24,802 nt of DNA from a virus. This document shows positions 16,705 to 22,524 of this stretch, piece after piece. The stretch spans positions 1 through 24,802 of the IMG/VR virus record IMGVR_UViG_3300030451_005413; one strand, 5' to 3'. A program made the translations under genes and the position numbers. Below the pieces are notes generated by a model. It did no database searches. It was not told where the DNA came from and saw only the letters and a program-made list of their open reading frames with translations. Each line of letters opens with the position of its first letter. The first letter of the stretch is position 1.

Positions 16705-16994
16705 CGGGACTCCGTGGGGTAGCGGCCAGTGTTCTGCACCGCGATGAGGTTTTGTGTGCTGATGGTTGTCAGAGGGGTGCTAAACACGGTGTCACTCATG
16801 TAGACGCCCTGCTTAACGGCCGCGGCCTGGGTCATTTTGTTGGTCGCACCTGCAATGTGAGCGCGCAGGAGCTTGTAGTGGTCGGCGTGAAGGTACACCT
16901 TCTTGGTAAACACGTCGGCCTTGGTGGGCAGGTCGTACACCAGATTCAGGATCAGGCATCCAGACAGGATTGAAGGGGGTCTACTCCGTGCCAC
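16701..16994 (-). CDS. Small protein of unknown function (97 aa)
   Basis: The best start is GTG at 16992-16994, six bases after GGGAGG, overlapping the end of the preceding gene by 14 bases. A TTG 12 codons further upstream lacks a ribosome-binding site. The protein starts MARSRPPSILSGCLILNLVY, whose hydrophobic stretch could be a short buried helix, and continues with KKVYLHADHYKLLRAHIAGA, a helical segment. The stop overlaps the triple-HTH gene start, so the two are translationally coupled. No family is recognised. The coupling makes a packaging-related role possible. Confidence 0.6.
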   Translation of the reverse strand: MARSRPPSILSGCLILNLVYDLPTKADVFTKKVYLHADHYKLLRAHIAGATNKMTQAAAVKQGVYMSDTVFSTPLTTISTQNLIAVQNTGRYPTESR

Positions 16995-17634
16995 GCGCGG
17001 CCTCCCAGGCGGCGTTCGACGCCGCGGCAATGTCGCCAGTGATGCTCAAGTAATCGGGGAAGCCCTTGGTGTCCTCGACTGCTCGCGTTAGGGCGGCCAG
17101 CCTACACGTCAGAGCTACAACGTACTCGGTCATCCACGCCACGAACTCGGTGATTTGGTCGGGGTGGACCACCTTGACGTCGTCGTCCCCCTCTTCCTGG
17201 CGCACGGCCTGATTCATGTACATGTTGATCATCTTGGGGATAGGAAGGTTGTAGCCTTCCTTGTGCTTGTGCAGGGTGTGGAAAGCCAGCACCGTGCTGA
17301 CGATGCGCCACCAGTCCTCCGCCTCTTGAACGGCCTCTTCGTCGGTCTGGTCGGCGCGGGACATGGTCACCAGCGTGTGCCACCAGGACCGCAGGGGATA
17401 GGGCTCGCTGTCTAACTCGTGCAAAGACTCAGGGTCTACGTTGAAGCGGCGCGTCAGATCGTCCCCGCAGACCCCGTGCTTGTCGAGGTAGTCTCGGACA
17501 GCCAACAATGTCATGAGGTGCACAAATGTCAGGTCGTGGGCAACCAGCGCGGGGTTTTGTGGGTCGAAGTTGGGGTCGCCCTCTTCGGGCTTGACCAGGA
17601 TGAACTGGACCTCGTCCAGAATCGCGCTACTCAT
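16981..17634 (-). CDS. Acidic helical protein of unknown function (217 aa)
   Basis: ATG (17632-17634) overlaps the upstream stop as ATGA with GGAGA just before it. The protein is acidic and mainly helical: LTFVHLMTLLAVRDYLDKHG, EAVQEAEDWWRIVSTVLAFH, KMINMYMNQAVRQEEGDDDV and ITEFVAWMTEYVVALTCRLA. No motif points to an enzyme, and there is no signal peptide. It belongs to the first operon of the late block, made from the 18083-18111 promoter together with the 142-aa gene. The family is not recognised. Confidence 0.78.
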   Translation of the reverse strand: MSSAILDEVQFILVKPEEGDPNFDPQNPALVAHDLTFVHLMTLLAVRDYLDKHGVCGDDLTRRFNVDPESLHELDSEPYPLRSWWHTLVTMSRADQTDEEAVQEAEDWWRIVSTVLAFHTLHKHKEGYNLPIPKMINMYMNQAVRQEEGDDDVKVVHPDQITEFVAWMTEYVVALTCRLAALTRAVEDTKGFPDYLSITGDIAAASNAAWEAARGTE

Positions 17635-18059
17635 TCTCCCTCCGGGGCGGGGATGTCCACCCGCACAATGTCGGTGGTGCGGCCGTCCGGCTCAAGCATC
17701 TGCAGCCCGAGGCTGGAGGCTCCGTTCTCCTCGATGAGGAGGTCTGGTCGTACCTTCCGGGCCCCTGCCTGCGCAGCCTTTAGCTGTTCGTACAGGGGAT
17801 CGCCGCCGTCGGTCTGGCTTTGCTGTATTTGCATCGCCATCAGGTTGGTGAACAGCAACTCGCACTGCTTGGTGAGCCACTCCGCCTGCTCAGGCGCGAC
17901 CTTGCCCGAAGCCGTGTAGGCCATGATGGTCAGGATGACGCGGTTGAACCCGGCGTGTCCTTGGACACTGGCATTGAGAAGTGCGCTGGCCAGGGCCTCT
18001 CGGACGTCAGCTGGGATAAGCTCGTGCTGAACGTATAAAACGTGCTGCTCGTCAGCCAT
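17631..18059 (-). CDS. Small helical protein of unknown function (142 aa)
   Basis: ATG (18057-18059) has a strong GGAGGAGGTGCC upstream and the best sigma70-like promoter of the window 24 bases further. The protein has two helical segments (PADVREALASALLNASVQGH, APEQAEWLTKQCELLFTNLM) and a likely disordered C-terminus ending in acidic residues. It is the first gene of the operon leading into terminase. Function is unknown. Its strong promoter and ribosome-binding site suggest high expression. Confidence 0.8.
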   Translation of the reverse strand: MADEQHVLYVQHELIPADVREALASALLNASVQGHAGFNRVILTIMAYTASGKVAPEQAEWLTKQCELLFTNLMAMQIQQSQTDGGDPLYEQLKAAQAGARKVRPDLLIEENGASSLGLQMLEPDGRTTDIVRVDIPAPEGE

Positions 18060-18082
18060 GGCACCTCCTCCGTTGGGCCTTA

Positions 18083-18111
18083 CTTATAACACTTAGGGGG
18101 GTCGGTGTCAA
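18083..18111 (-). promoter_or_regulatory. Strong sigma70-like promoter driving the terminase-side operon
   Basis: Minus-strand TTGACA (18106-18111, perfect -35), 17-base spacer ending GTGT, and TATAAG (18083-18088). It lies 24 bases before the start of the 142-aa gene. It is the closest of the four minus-strand promoters to the host consensus. Confidence 0.75.
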
Positions 18112-18123
18112 GAGCCTCCCCAA

Positions 18124-18177
18124 GCATCCACGCCGGCTGGCGGGTAACTCTCAGTACGTCAGTTCCGGTGTGGATGC
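18124..18177 (-). terminator. Hairpin at the end of the 266-aa gene (possible terminator)
   Basis: A 13-bp inverted repeat with one mismatch pairs 18124-18136 (GCATCCACGCCGG) with 18165-18177. The right arm lies inside the last codons of the 266-aa gene and the stop codon is in the loop. Read on the minus strand it is followed only by TTGG, so it is not a classical intrinsic terminator. It could protect a 3' end or limit read-through into the next promoter. Confidence 0.35.
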
Positions 18178-18951
18178 TCTATACCAGCCCTTGACACCAG
18201 AGGTCACCAGCGTGCGCTCCAATGGGGTGTAGGTCGAGCACGGCACCCACGGCAAGCGCGGTAGCTCTCGGAGTTTGTGCGCGGTCCATAGCCGAGGGTT
18301 CAGGGCTTGCCTCCACTGCCTACCGGACCTGCCCATCGGATCCCGCAGGAACTCCTCCCTCTGCACCACCCTCGACATGAGCGAATCTCCGGTGTACGGC
18401 AAGGCAACACCACGAAAGTCTGGGCGGCAGGCGTACACCACAAAGGGGATGTCCTCGCACAGATTACGGACGCCCTCCACGGCCAACTCCAACTCCTCGT
18501 CCTCCAGGTCGAAGCCGTGCGCGAGCGCTGTGAGTTCAGGCACGCCGGCCATCCGGCCGTACTTGCGCTCCGGGCGCGACACCTTAGGAAAACAGCCGTA
18601 GCAAAAGTCCAGCGGTGACAGAGTCACACCGTAAACCCTCCACTCCTCGTCCACGGCCGCGGGCCAGTAACGTGGAGCCCGCAACCCTTTGTCGCTGTGG
18701 AGCCAATCTTCGAGGGCTCGGTTGTGGTTGATCAGTCTCTCCCAGGCTCGCATGTTCTTGGGCCTGCTCACATTACTCTCCAGGCGACCCCCACCGCCCC
18801 TGCCGGTGCTGTGGGCAGGTTTGATCCGCCACCCCTGTGATTGCCAGAAGGGCATGAGACTCGTCGGCGTTACACCCGTCGTCATACCTGCCCTGCGGAT
18901 GGTGAACTGCGTCAGCGGGTCTCGTAAATCGCCTCTCTTGTCCTTCGGCAT
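18151..18951 (-). CDS. Protein of unknown function at the head of the late block (266 aa)
   Basis: I chose the ATG at 18949-18951, with GGGAGG nine bases upstream. A GTG at 19059 in the same frame lacks a ribosome-binding site. The protein is basic at its N-terminus (MPKDKRGDLRDPLTQFTIRR). The middle has EEWRVYGVTLSPLDFCYGCF, with two nearby Cys, then an acidic helix (FDLEDEELELAVEGVRNLCE) and IPFVVYACRPDFRGVALPYT. The C-terminus is basic and aromatic. No known motif is recognised. It is the gene next to the central non-coding region and is separated from the following genes by a hairpin and a promoter, so it probably forms its own transcription unit. Confidence 0.75.
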   Translation of the reverse strand: MPKDKRGDLRDPLTQFTIRRAGMTTGVTPTSLMPFWQSQGWRIKPAHSTGRGGGGRLESNVSRPKNMRAWERLINHNRALEDWLHSDKGLRAPRYWPAAVDEEWRVYGVTLSPLDFCYGCFPKVSRPERKYGRMAGVPELTALAHGFDLEDEELELAVEGVRNLCEDIPFVVYACRPDFRGVALPYTGDSLMSRVVQREEFLRDPMGRSGRQWRQALNPRLWTAHKLRELPRLPWVPCSTYTPLERTLVTSGVKGWYRASTPELTY

Positions 18952-19040
18952 GCCCTGCGTCCTCCCAGGCGCGAGCCTAACCCGCTGCGTAGCAGCGGAC
19001 CACCCACCGGAGTGTCTCCCCGCGACACGAGCGCAGGGCT

Positions 19041-19415
19041 TGTCACTCGTAAATGACACGCATATTCAGCCGCGAAGGTAGTAATATTTGCGTTTGTCCG
19101 CCCCGTGTCCGTCCCGTGTCACTTTTGACTGACACGCTAAACGCAGTTTGGCCGTGCATTAAATGCCATTTGTCCAAATGTCAGCCGATTTTGGAAACTC
19201 TATAGGGGTATATATATACACACTTTATTATTTACGATTTTTAGCCCTAATCTATTTTCTCGCGTGTAAAAGTTGAGAAGGGTGACAAATGGACAAACGC
19301 GAACTAACCCAGGTTCAAAGCCGAATAAGCGTGTCACCTTAGGTGACACGGGAAATGACAAATCGACTTACAACCTGCGTTTAGCGTGTCACTTGCATTT
19401 TGCAAAACTGACACG
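19041..19415. other. Candidate replication origin or multi-operator: TGTCA/TGACA inverted repeats around an AT-rich tract
   Basis: Four inverted repeats with half-site (CG)TGTCA/TGACA(CG) occur at 19041-19061 (8-base spacer), 19115-19137 (8), 19330-19350 (7) and 19385-19415 (17, itself holding a TTGCA-TTT-TGCAA-like dyad). The third has 10-base arms CGTGTCACCT around one central base. Between them, 19194-19259 is AT-rich (TATATATATACACAC, TTTATTATTTACG) and contains ATATACACA, one base from a DnaA box. Iteron-like sites, an AT-rich tract and a DnaA-like box together are typical of origins. They could equally be a cluster of operators for a phage repressor. No gene is supported here. Confidence 0.4.
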
Positions 19416-19441
19416 CCTCCGGCTCCGGTGGGCTATTCGCG

Positions 19442-19568
19442 ACGTATTAAGGTGTCCACTTCGGCTATGATGCCGCGGCGCTGCGCTCGGGGCGCTGGCC
19501 CTGGTGGGTACGAGGCGCATCTGACATACGGCTGCCCTAATAAGCTACATGACCCCACGTATTAAGGT
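19442..19568. repeat. Direct repeat ACGTATTAAGGT, two copies 115 bases apart
   Basis: ACGTATTAAGGT occurs at 19442-19453 and 19557-19568. The bases between and after them hold GC-rich stretches, a GGGGTACCCC palindrome near 19601 and A-runs, but no gene with a ribosome-binding site. Confidence 0.5.
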
Positions 19569-19682
19569 CTCAGGGCAAAAAAATAGCGCGTATTGTCGAT
19601 GGGGTACCCCTTCGGAAAAAAAATCCCAAAATCCCGAGACCGCCCTCTCCCCCCCTCGGGCCGCGGCGCGCGCGCGAAAACG

Positions 19683-19712
19683 CTTGCATGCTGCAAGTGA
19701 TAACGATTCTCA
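19683..19712. promoter_or_regulatory. TTGCA dyad plus Fur-box-like site, copy 1
   Basis: CTTGCATGCTGCAAG (19683-19697) is followed directly by TGATAACGATTCTCA (19698-19712). The second part differs from the Fur core TGATAATNATTATCA at two of 14 defined positions. A second copy lies 102 bases downstream. No gene start is adjacent. Confidence 0.5.
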
Positions 19713-19784
19713 CTTGAGGGGACTTCGTGTCTTCGTGACACCATGGGGGGGATAGTGTCGGCGTGACACCATGCCCCGTGATCC

Positions 19785-19814
19785 CTTGCATTATGCAAGT
19801 GATAATGATTCTCA
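19785..19814. promoter_or_regulatory. TTGCA dyad plus Fur-box-like site, copy 2
   Basis: CTTGCATTATGCAAG (19785-19799) is followed by TGATAATGATTCTCA (19800-19814). The latter differs from the Fur core at a single defined position. The two 30-base copies agree at 27 positions. Differences inside the TTGCA dyad fall at its centre, so the arms are conserved. CGTGACACCATG, itself present twice (near 19734 and 19763), lies between the copies. Confidence 0.55.
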
Positions 19815-19829
19815 ATACGGTGCGGGTCC

Positions 19830-19864
19830 GTGTCCCGTGTCCCGTGTCCCGTGTCCCGTGTCCC
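19830..19864. repeat. Five tandem copies of the heptamer GTGTCCC
   Basis: Five perfect GTGTCCC units in a row, preceded by a partial unit and followed by GTCC. The heptamer shares GTGTC with the half-sites found further left. It could be a protein-binding array or a slippage product. Confidence 0.9.
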
Positions 19865-19870
19865 GTCCTA

Positions 19871-19978
19871 TTGAACAGGGTTCAACAGTGGAGACATGGT
19901 CAACCGGGTTGACTATCCCCGGCCTATGCAAGAAGCATGCCACACCCCACCACGGGGGCAAGAACTACAGCTGTAGTT
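19871..19978. repeat. Cluster of short palindromes
   Basis: TTGAAC-AGG-GTTCAA (19871-19885), GTCAACCGGGTTGAC (19899-19913) and AACTACAGCTGTAGTT (19963-19978) are perfect dyads within 110 bases. Between 19979 and 20296 I see no further strong dyad and no credible gene. Confidence 0.6.
19899..19919 (+). repeat. Direct repeat copy 1: GTCAACCGGGTTGAC followed by TATCCC
   Basis: This 21-base element recurs identically at 20297-20317. Its first 15 bases are a perfect palindrome with one central base. It resembles a dimeric repressor operator. Confidence 0.7.
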
Positions 19979-20296
19979 TTGAGCCGTTTTCGCGTGTAGG
20001 CGACTTTCCAGGGTTCTGAATGGTACGGATCGCCTGCAAGGGTTCGGTGCTCTGGGGGTACCCTGACAGTCCAGCAAACCCTATATGTCGCAAGCCTGCA
20101 CGCTCTCTTCATTTACCCTATTCGCCGTTTCCGTCCCACTATTCACTAACCCCTGGCACGACTTTTGCATGGGGGCTTAGTGGTACGCTACCTCTAACCG
20201 GTACACACCATCTTTTGCCTCTGTTCGGTATCTTTCTGCTTGACAGTCTGGACGGAACGTGTAACGCGCGTGCCCTTTCCCCCCAAAAGAGAGGTA

Positions 20297-20317
20297 GTCA
20301 ACCGGGTTGACTATCCC
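20297..20317 (+). repeat. Direct repeat copy 2: GTCAACCGGGTTGAC followed by TATCCC
   Basis: Identical to 19899-19919, including the non-palindromic TATCCC tail, so the two copies have a defined orientation. Confidence 0.7.
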
Positions 20318-20349
20318 GGCCCGGCCGGACATGCGACATGGAATACACG

Positions 20350-20798
20350 ACAAAGATGTCGTCTACTTATGTGCTTGAAATCCCTCGGTTTTCACATCCC
20401 CTTGACATCTACACTTGTAGTAGACGACTACGAACGGCTTCGTAGTTGACCTGTCAAGGGCAGATAAGTGCGTGAAATCACCCGGTTTTCTGGTGTGTCC
20501 GGTGCCTCATCTCGTCTATTGTTCCGCGGTGGTCGATGTTGTAGACGAATCGCGACATGGATGTCACGGTTTCGAGGGGTCGAAACCTCGTCGGCCACCC
20601 CGATGAATACGACATGTCACGGACGAACGCCGACAATGACCGCGACATTGATGTCGCAGTTGGGGGGTCTGTCAAGACTTCATGCCACGTCGCCAGATGT
20701 TGGCGTTTGTCCTGCACTTTTGAGAAAGTCAGAGAAAGTTATCTACTCACGAGTAGACAAAAGGGCCGTTTTCGGGCCCCGGGCATGACATAGATGTC
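20350..20798. repeat. GACATNNATGTC dyads, four dispersed copies
   Basis: Copies are at 20350-20360 (one imperfect position), 20554-20565 (GACATGGATGTC), 20644-20655 (GACATTGATGTC) and 20787-20798 (GACATAGATGTC). Three of the four are preceded by CG or CGCG-type sequence. GACATGTC at 20611-20618 is a related palindrome without spacer. A GGTTTCGA-GGGG-TCGAAACC hairpin (20568-20587) lies among them. The last copy is five bases upstream of the -35 of the promoter proposed for the large RNA. Confidence 0.6.
20371..20490 (+). other. Three-way-junction-like fold flanked by direct repeats
   Basis: Arms CCCTTGACA (20399-20407) and TGTCAAGGG (20452-20460) enclose two hairpins: CTACA-CT-TGTAG and ACTACGAA-CGGC-TTCGTAGT. 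Together they can form a closed three-way junction. On either side lies a 23-base direct repeat with the core TGAAATC and CGGTTTTC (20371-20393 and 20468-20490; 20 of 23 bases identical). The unit could be a structured RNA, a cruciform replication signal or a recombination site. No protein is encoded. Confidence 0.5.
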
Positions 20799-20802
20799 CC
20801 GG

Positions 20803-20832
20803 TTGGCACGGTTTCACGGTGATCTATATCAC
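20803..20832 (+). promoter_or_regulatory. Promoter-like sequence with CRP-like dyad, upstream of the large RNA
   Basis: TTGGCA (20803-20808), a 16-base spacer and TATATC (20825-20830) resemble a sigma70 promoter. GTGATCTATATCAC (20819-20832) overlaps the -10 and differs from the CRP core GTGATCTAGATCAC at one base. A bound CRP-family protein here would be expected to block polymerase. An alternative -10, TATAAA at 20833, has no -35 at usable distance. Confidence 0.4.
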
Positions 20833-20836
20833 TATA

Positions 20837-22028
20837 AACGCCGATGAACACGGGGTGGCACGGGGGTGGTATGGCCCGTGCTATATGGGTTGGCATCACA
20901 CGACATACCCGGCTGCCTTCCTTGACACGCTCTCAAGCTGTCATCTGAGGAAATCTCTCAAGATTATTCTTGACGCTCTTCGGCAACCGGCATAGCTGTC
21001 CTTCATCAGACAGTGAACGCGGGCCTCTCCGGTGAGGGGCACAAAGCTCAGCCACACGATGCTGAGCAAGCCGTCCTAACAGGGCGCAGCGGTCCCGACG
21101 GGAACCGGACTTTGACAACCCCACCTTCTCATTCATGACCGGCCGGTCATGACCCCTCCTCAGGATGAACCTGAGACGCTGGGGACCCGGCCGGACAGGA
21201 TGGTCCGATGACTTAAAGTCACGGTCTATCCTTGGTTATTCGGATTCAAGACGAGCCCCGTAGCGACACGCTTTCACGCTGTCAAGCGGGGTAGTGATAG
21301 AACAGGATGAACCCGGGCTTACAAGCCCTTATGGCAGGGTTCGCGGTCGGTGACTTAGACCTTAGGGGGAGATGTCCCCTAACAATGTGGCTTTGTATCA
21401 CGTTGCAACGGGTCAACCGGCCATCTCGATTAACGCTGTAGCTCAGCGGGTTACGCTTTCAAGCTGACTTTTCGGGACATAAGAGTTAAACATCAGCGAC
21501 CTACGGTGTGCAAGCCGGACATGGGAGCGCTCAGAAGCAAGCATGCTTAGCAGCATGACGACGATCTATCCGACGGATTAACGGCCTCACCGACGCACCG
21601 CGTATACGGTCGGGATTCACAACATCTAAGGTCTATGTCAATGCCTCAGGCTTGACGGTGATACAGTGTTGCCCTTTCAGTGGATTGATGACGATAACCG
21701 AGGTTAGATGCTTGCAAAAGGGACGTTGGAAGGTGGGGTGTTGAGGTCGCGGTCTGCGGTCTTTGAAATCTTAGATGCTACGGGTACCGAGGGGGACGGC
21801 TAAGCCGCTTAACCTGAGGATGAGGCGGCTTAGTCGCTCGGTACGCTGATAGCTGAAACAGCCGGTCTGGTACCCGGCGCTGCAATCCCGCAGCAAACTC
21901 CCCACTAACACTCACCGAGCGTCACCGTCTAAGCTTGCTTATCAGCATGCTGCCAGCGCTTTCCAGCCTTGACGGTGACGCTCAACATCTACCGCACCGA
22001 CCGCGCTCTCTTGCCGGTCGGTGCTTTT
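20837..22028 (+). ncRNA. Candidate giant structured non-coding RNA (about 1.19 kb, GOLLD/ROOL-like)
   Basis: The stretch has no credible gene but is packed with perfect hairpins: TCAAGA-TTAT-TCTTGA (20958-20973), GCTCAGC/GCTGAGC (21046-21067), a 20-bp palindrome (21133-21152), CTCAGG-ATGAA-CCTGAG (21159-21175), a stacked GAACCC/GGGTTC plus GGGCT/AGCCC pair (21309-21342), TTAGGGG/CCCCTAA (21362-21382), CATGCT-TAGC-AGCATG (21542-21557), a two-stem hairpin GTACCGAG plus CTAAGCCGC (21784-21844), GCTGC-AATCCC-GCAGC (21879-21894) and a 13-bp stem (21917-21929 with 21971-21983). Long-range pairs also fit (21356-21365 with 21626-21635). One hairpin motif occurs three times. The region ends at a strong terminator and starts after a promoter-like site. 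Phages are known to carry large ornate RNAs such as GOLLD and ROOL; I cannot match this one to either. The 5' end is approximate. Confidence 0.6.
21994..22028 (+). terminator. Intrinsic terminator of the large RNA
   Basis: A 10-bp perfect stem pairs 21994-22003 (GCACCGACCG) with 22015-22024 (CGGTCGGTGC), loop of 11 bases, followed by TTTT. It closes the structured region and precedes the first plus-strand gene by 54 bases. Confidence 0.85.
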
Positions 22029-22082
22029 ACTTATGATTTCTGGCTGTGATTTACAGCATACAACCCTGACAATGGAGTGAAC
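22025..22082 (+). promoter_or_regulatory. Leader cassette A with hairpin, before the 127-aa gene
   Basis: After the terminator T tract come ATTTCTGGCT, a hairpin GCTGT-GATTT-ACAGC, CATACAACCC and a GGAG ribosome-binding site before GAACATG. The same order, with a changed but still paired hairpin, occurs before the 218-aa gene. A promoter may be embedded: TTTTAC, 17 bases, GATTTA is the best fit, but it is weak. Confidence 0.55.
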
Positions 22083-22466
22083 ATGCAAGGACGAACCAAG
22101 AAAGACGGCCGCGATACCCTCAACAAACGCGCTCAGCGGCGCGTCGCCGCCATAGCTGAGGCCCTGCTCGGCGAGCGTGACCCCTGGAATGAGATGTGGG
22201 CGGTGTCCGACTACACCGTCATCGTCACCGCCGACGATGCGTCGGTGAAGGCCACGCTCCCCTGGCTCATCGAGTGGTCCAAGGACCGTTCGAAGGAGGG
22301 CCGGATGGCCATGACCCGGGCGTCTACCCGTGTGCGGGTCCAGATTAGGGCACCCGGGTGCCCCACCAAGTGGTTGTTGCCGAAGGAGGCCGTGGCTGTA
22401 GCCACGGCCATCACGGCCGTGGCACCGGCCGAGCCGGACTTCTCGGGTGAGGGGGGTCAAGCTTGA
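22083..22466 (+). CDS. Small protein of unknown function (127 aa)
   Basis: I chose the ATG at 22083, placed after GGAGTGAAC exactly as the next gene's ATG follows GGAGGGAAC. A GTG two codons upstream is the alternative. The N-terminus is basic and helical (MQGRTKKDGRDTLNKRAQRR). The middle has a strand TVIVTADDASVKATLPWLIE, then VRVQIRAPGCPTKWLLPKEA and a C-terminal Ala/Val helix. No family is recognised. It is the first gene of the plus-strand block, lies between two terminators, and so probably has its own transcript. Confidence 0.75.
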   Translation: MQGRTKKDGRDTLNKRAQRRVAAIAEALLGERDPWNEMWAVSDYTVIVTADDASVKATLPWLIEWSKDRSKEGRMAMTRASTRVRVQIRAPGCPTKWLLPKEAVAVATAITAVAPAEPDFSGEGGQA

Positions 22467-22470
22467 CCCC
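22453..22470. repeat. Perfect 18-bp palindrome over the stop codon of the 127-aa gene
   Basis: GGGGTCAAGCTTGACCCC is a perfect palindrome that includes the TGA stop (22464-22466). It precedes the terminator and may bind a dimeric protein. Confidence 0.7.
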
Positions 22471-22484
22471 GTGCCGCCCATAGT

Positions 22485-22524
22485 CCCGCCCGTCGTCTCT
22501 ACTTTGCAGACGGGCGGGGCTTTT
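22485..22524 (+). terminator. Intrinsic terminator after the 127-aa gene
   Basis: A 10-bp perfect stem pairs 22485-22494 (CCCGCCCGTC) with 22509-22518 (GACGGGCGGG), loop of 14 bases, then GCTTTT. It ends the transcript of the 127-aa gene. Confidence 0.9.

Noticed and set aside
19287-19340. 17-codon open frame with GAGAAGGG upstream (MDKRELTQ...)
   Set aside because: Possible leader peptide, but it is very short, lacks a promoter and ends in the palindromic CGTGTCACCT site.
19338-19350. TTAGGTGACAC, shared with the SP6 polymerase promoter core
   Set aside because: The TATAG part is absent and the match is explained by the palindrome CGTGTCACCT around a central base.
20238-20265. Plus-strand TTGACA near 20240 as a promoter
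   Set aside because: No -10-like sequence at 16-18 bases; the best is TAACGC.
20020-20310. 96-codon open frame on the plus strand in the central region
   Set aside because: No ribosome-binding site, atypical composition, and it runs through operator-like repeats.
19683-20798. CRISPR array
   Set aside because: Repeats are short dyads at irregular distances with no regular spacers and no cas genes.
20933-21136. 67-codon open frame on the minus strand inside the RNA candidate
   Set aside because: No ribosome-binding site; it crosses several perfect hairpins that better explain the sequence.
21434-21470. tRNA-like D-arm (GTAGCTCAGCGGGTT)
   Set aside because: No acceptor stem, anticodon arm or GTTCGA T-arm follows. 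The segment forms a local hairpin in the larger fold.
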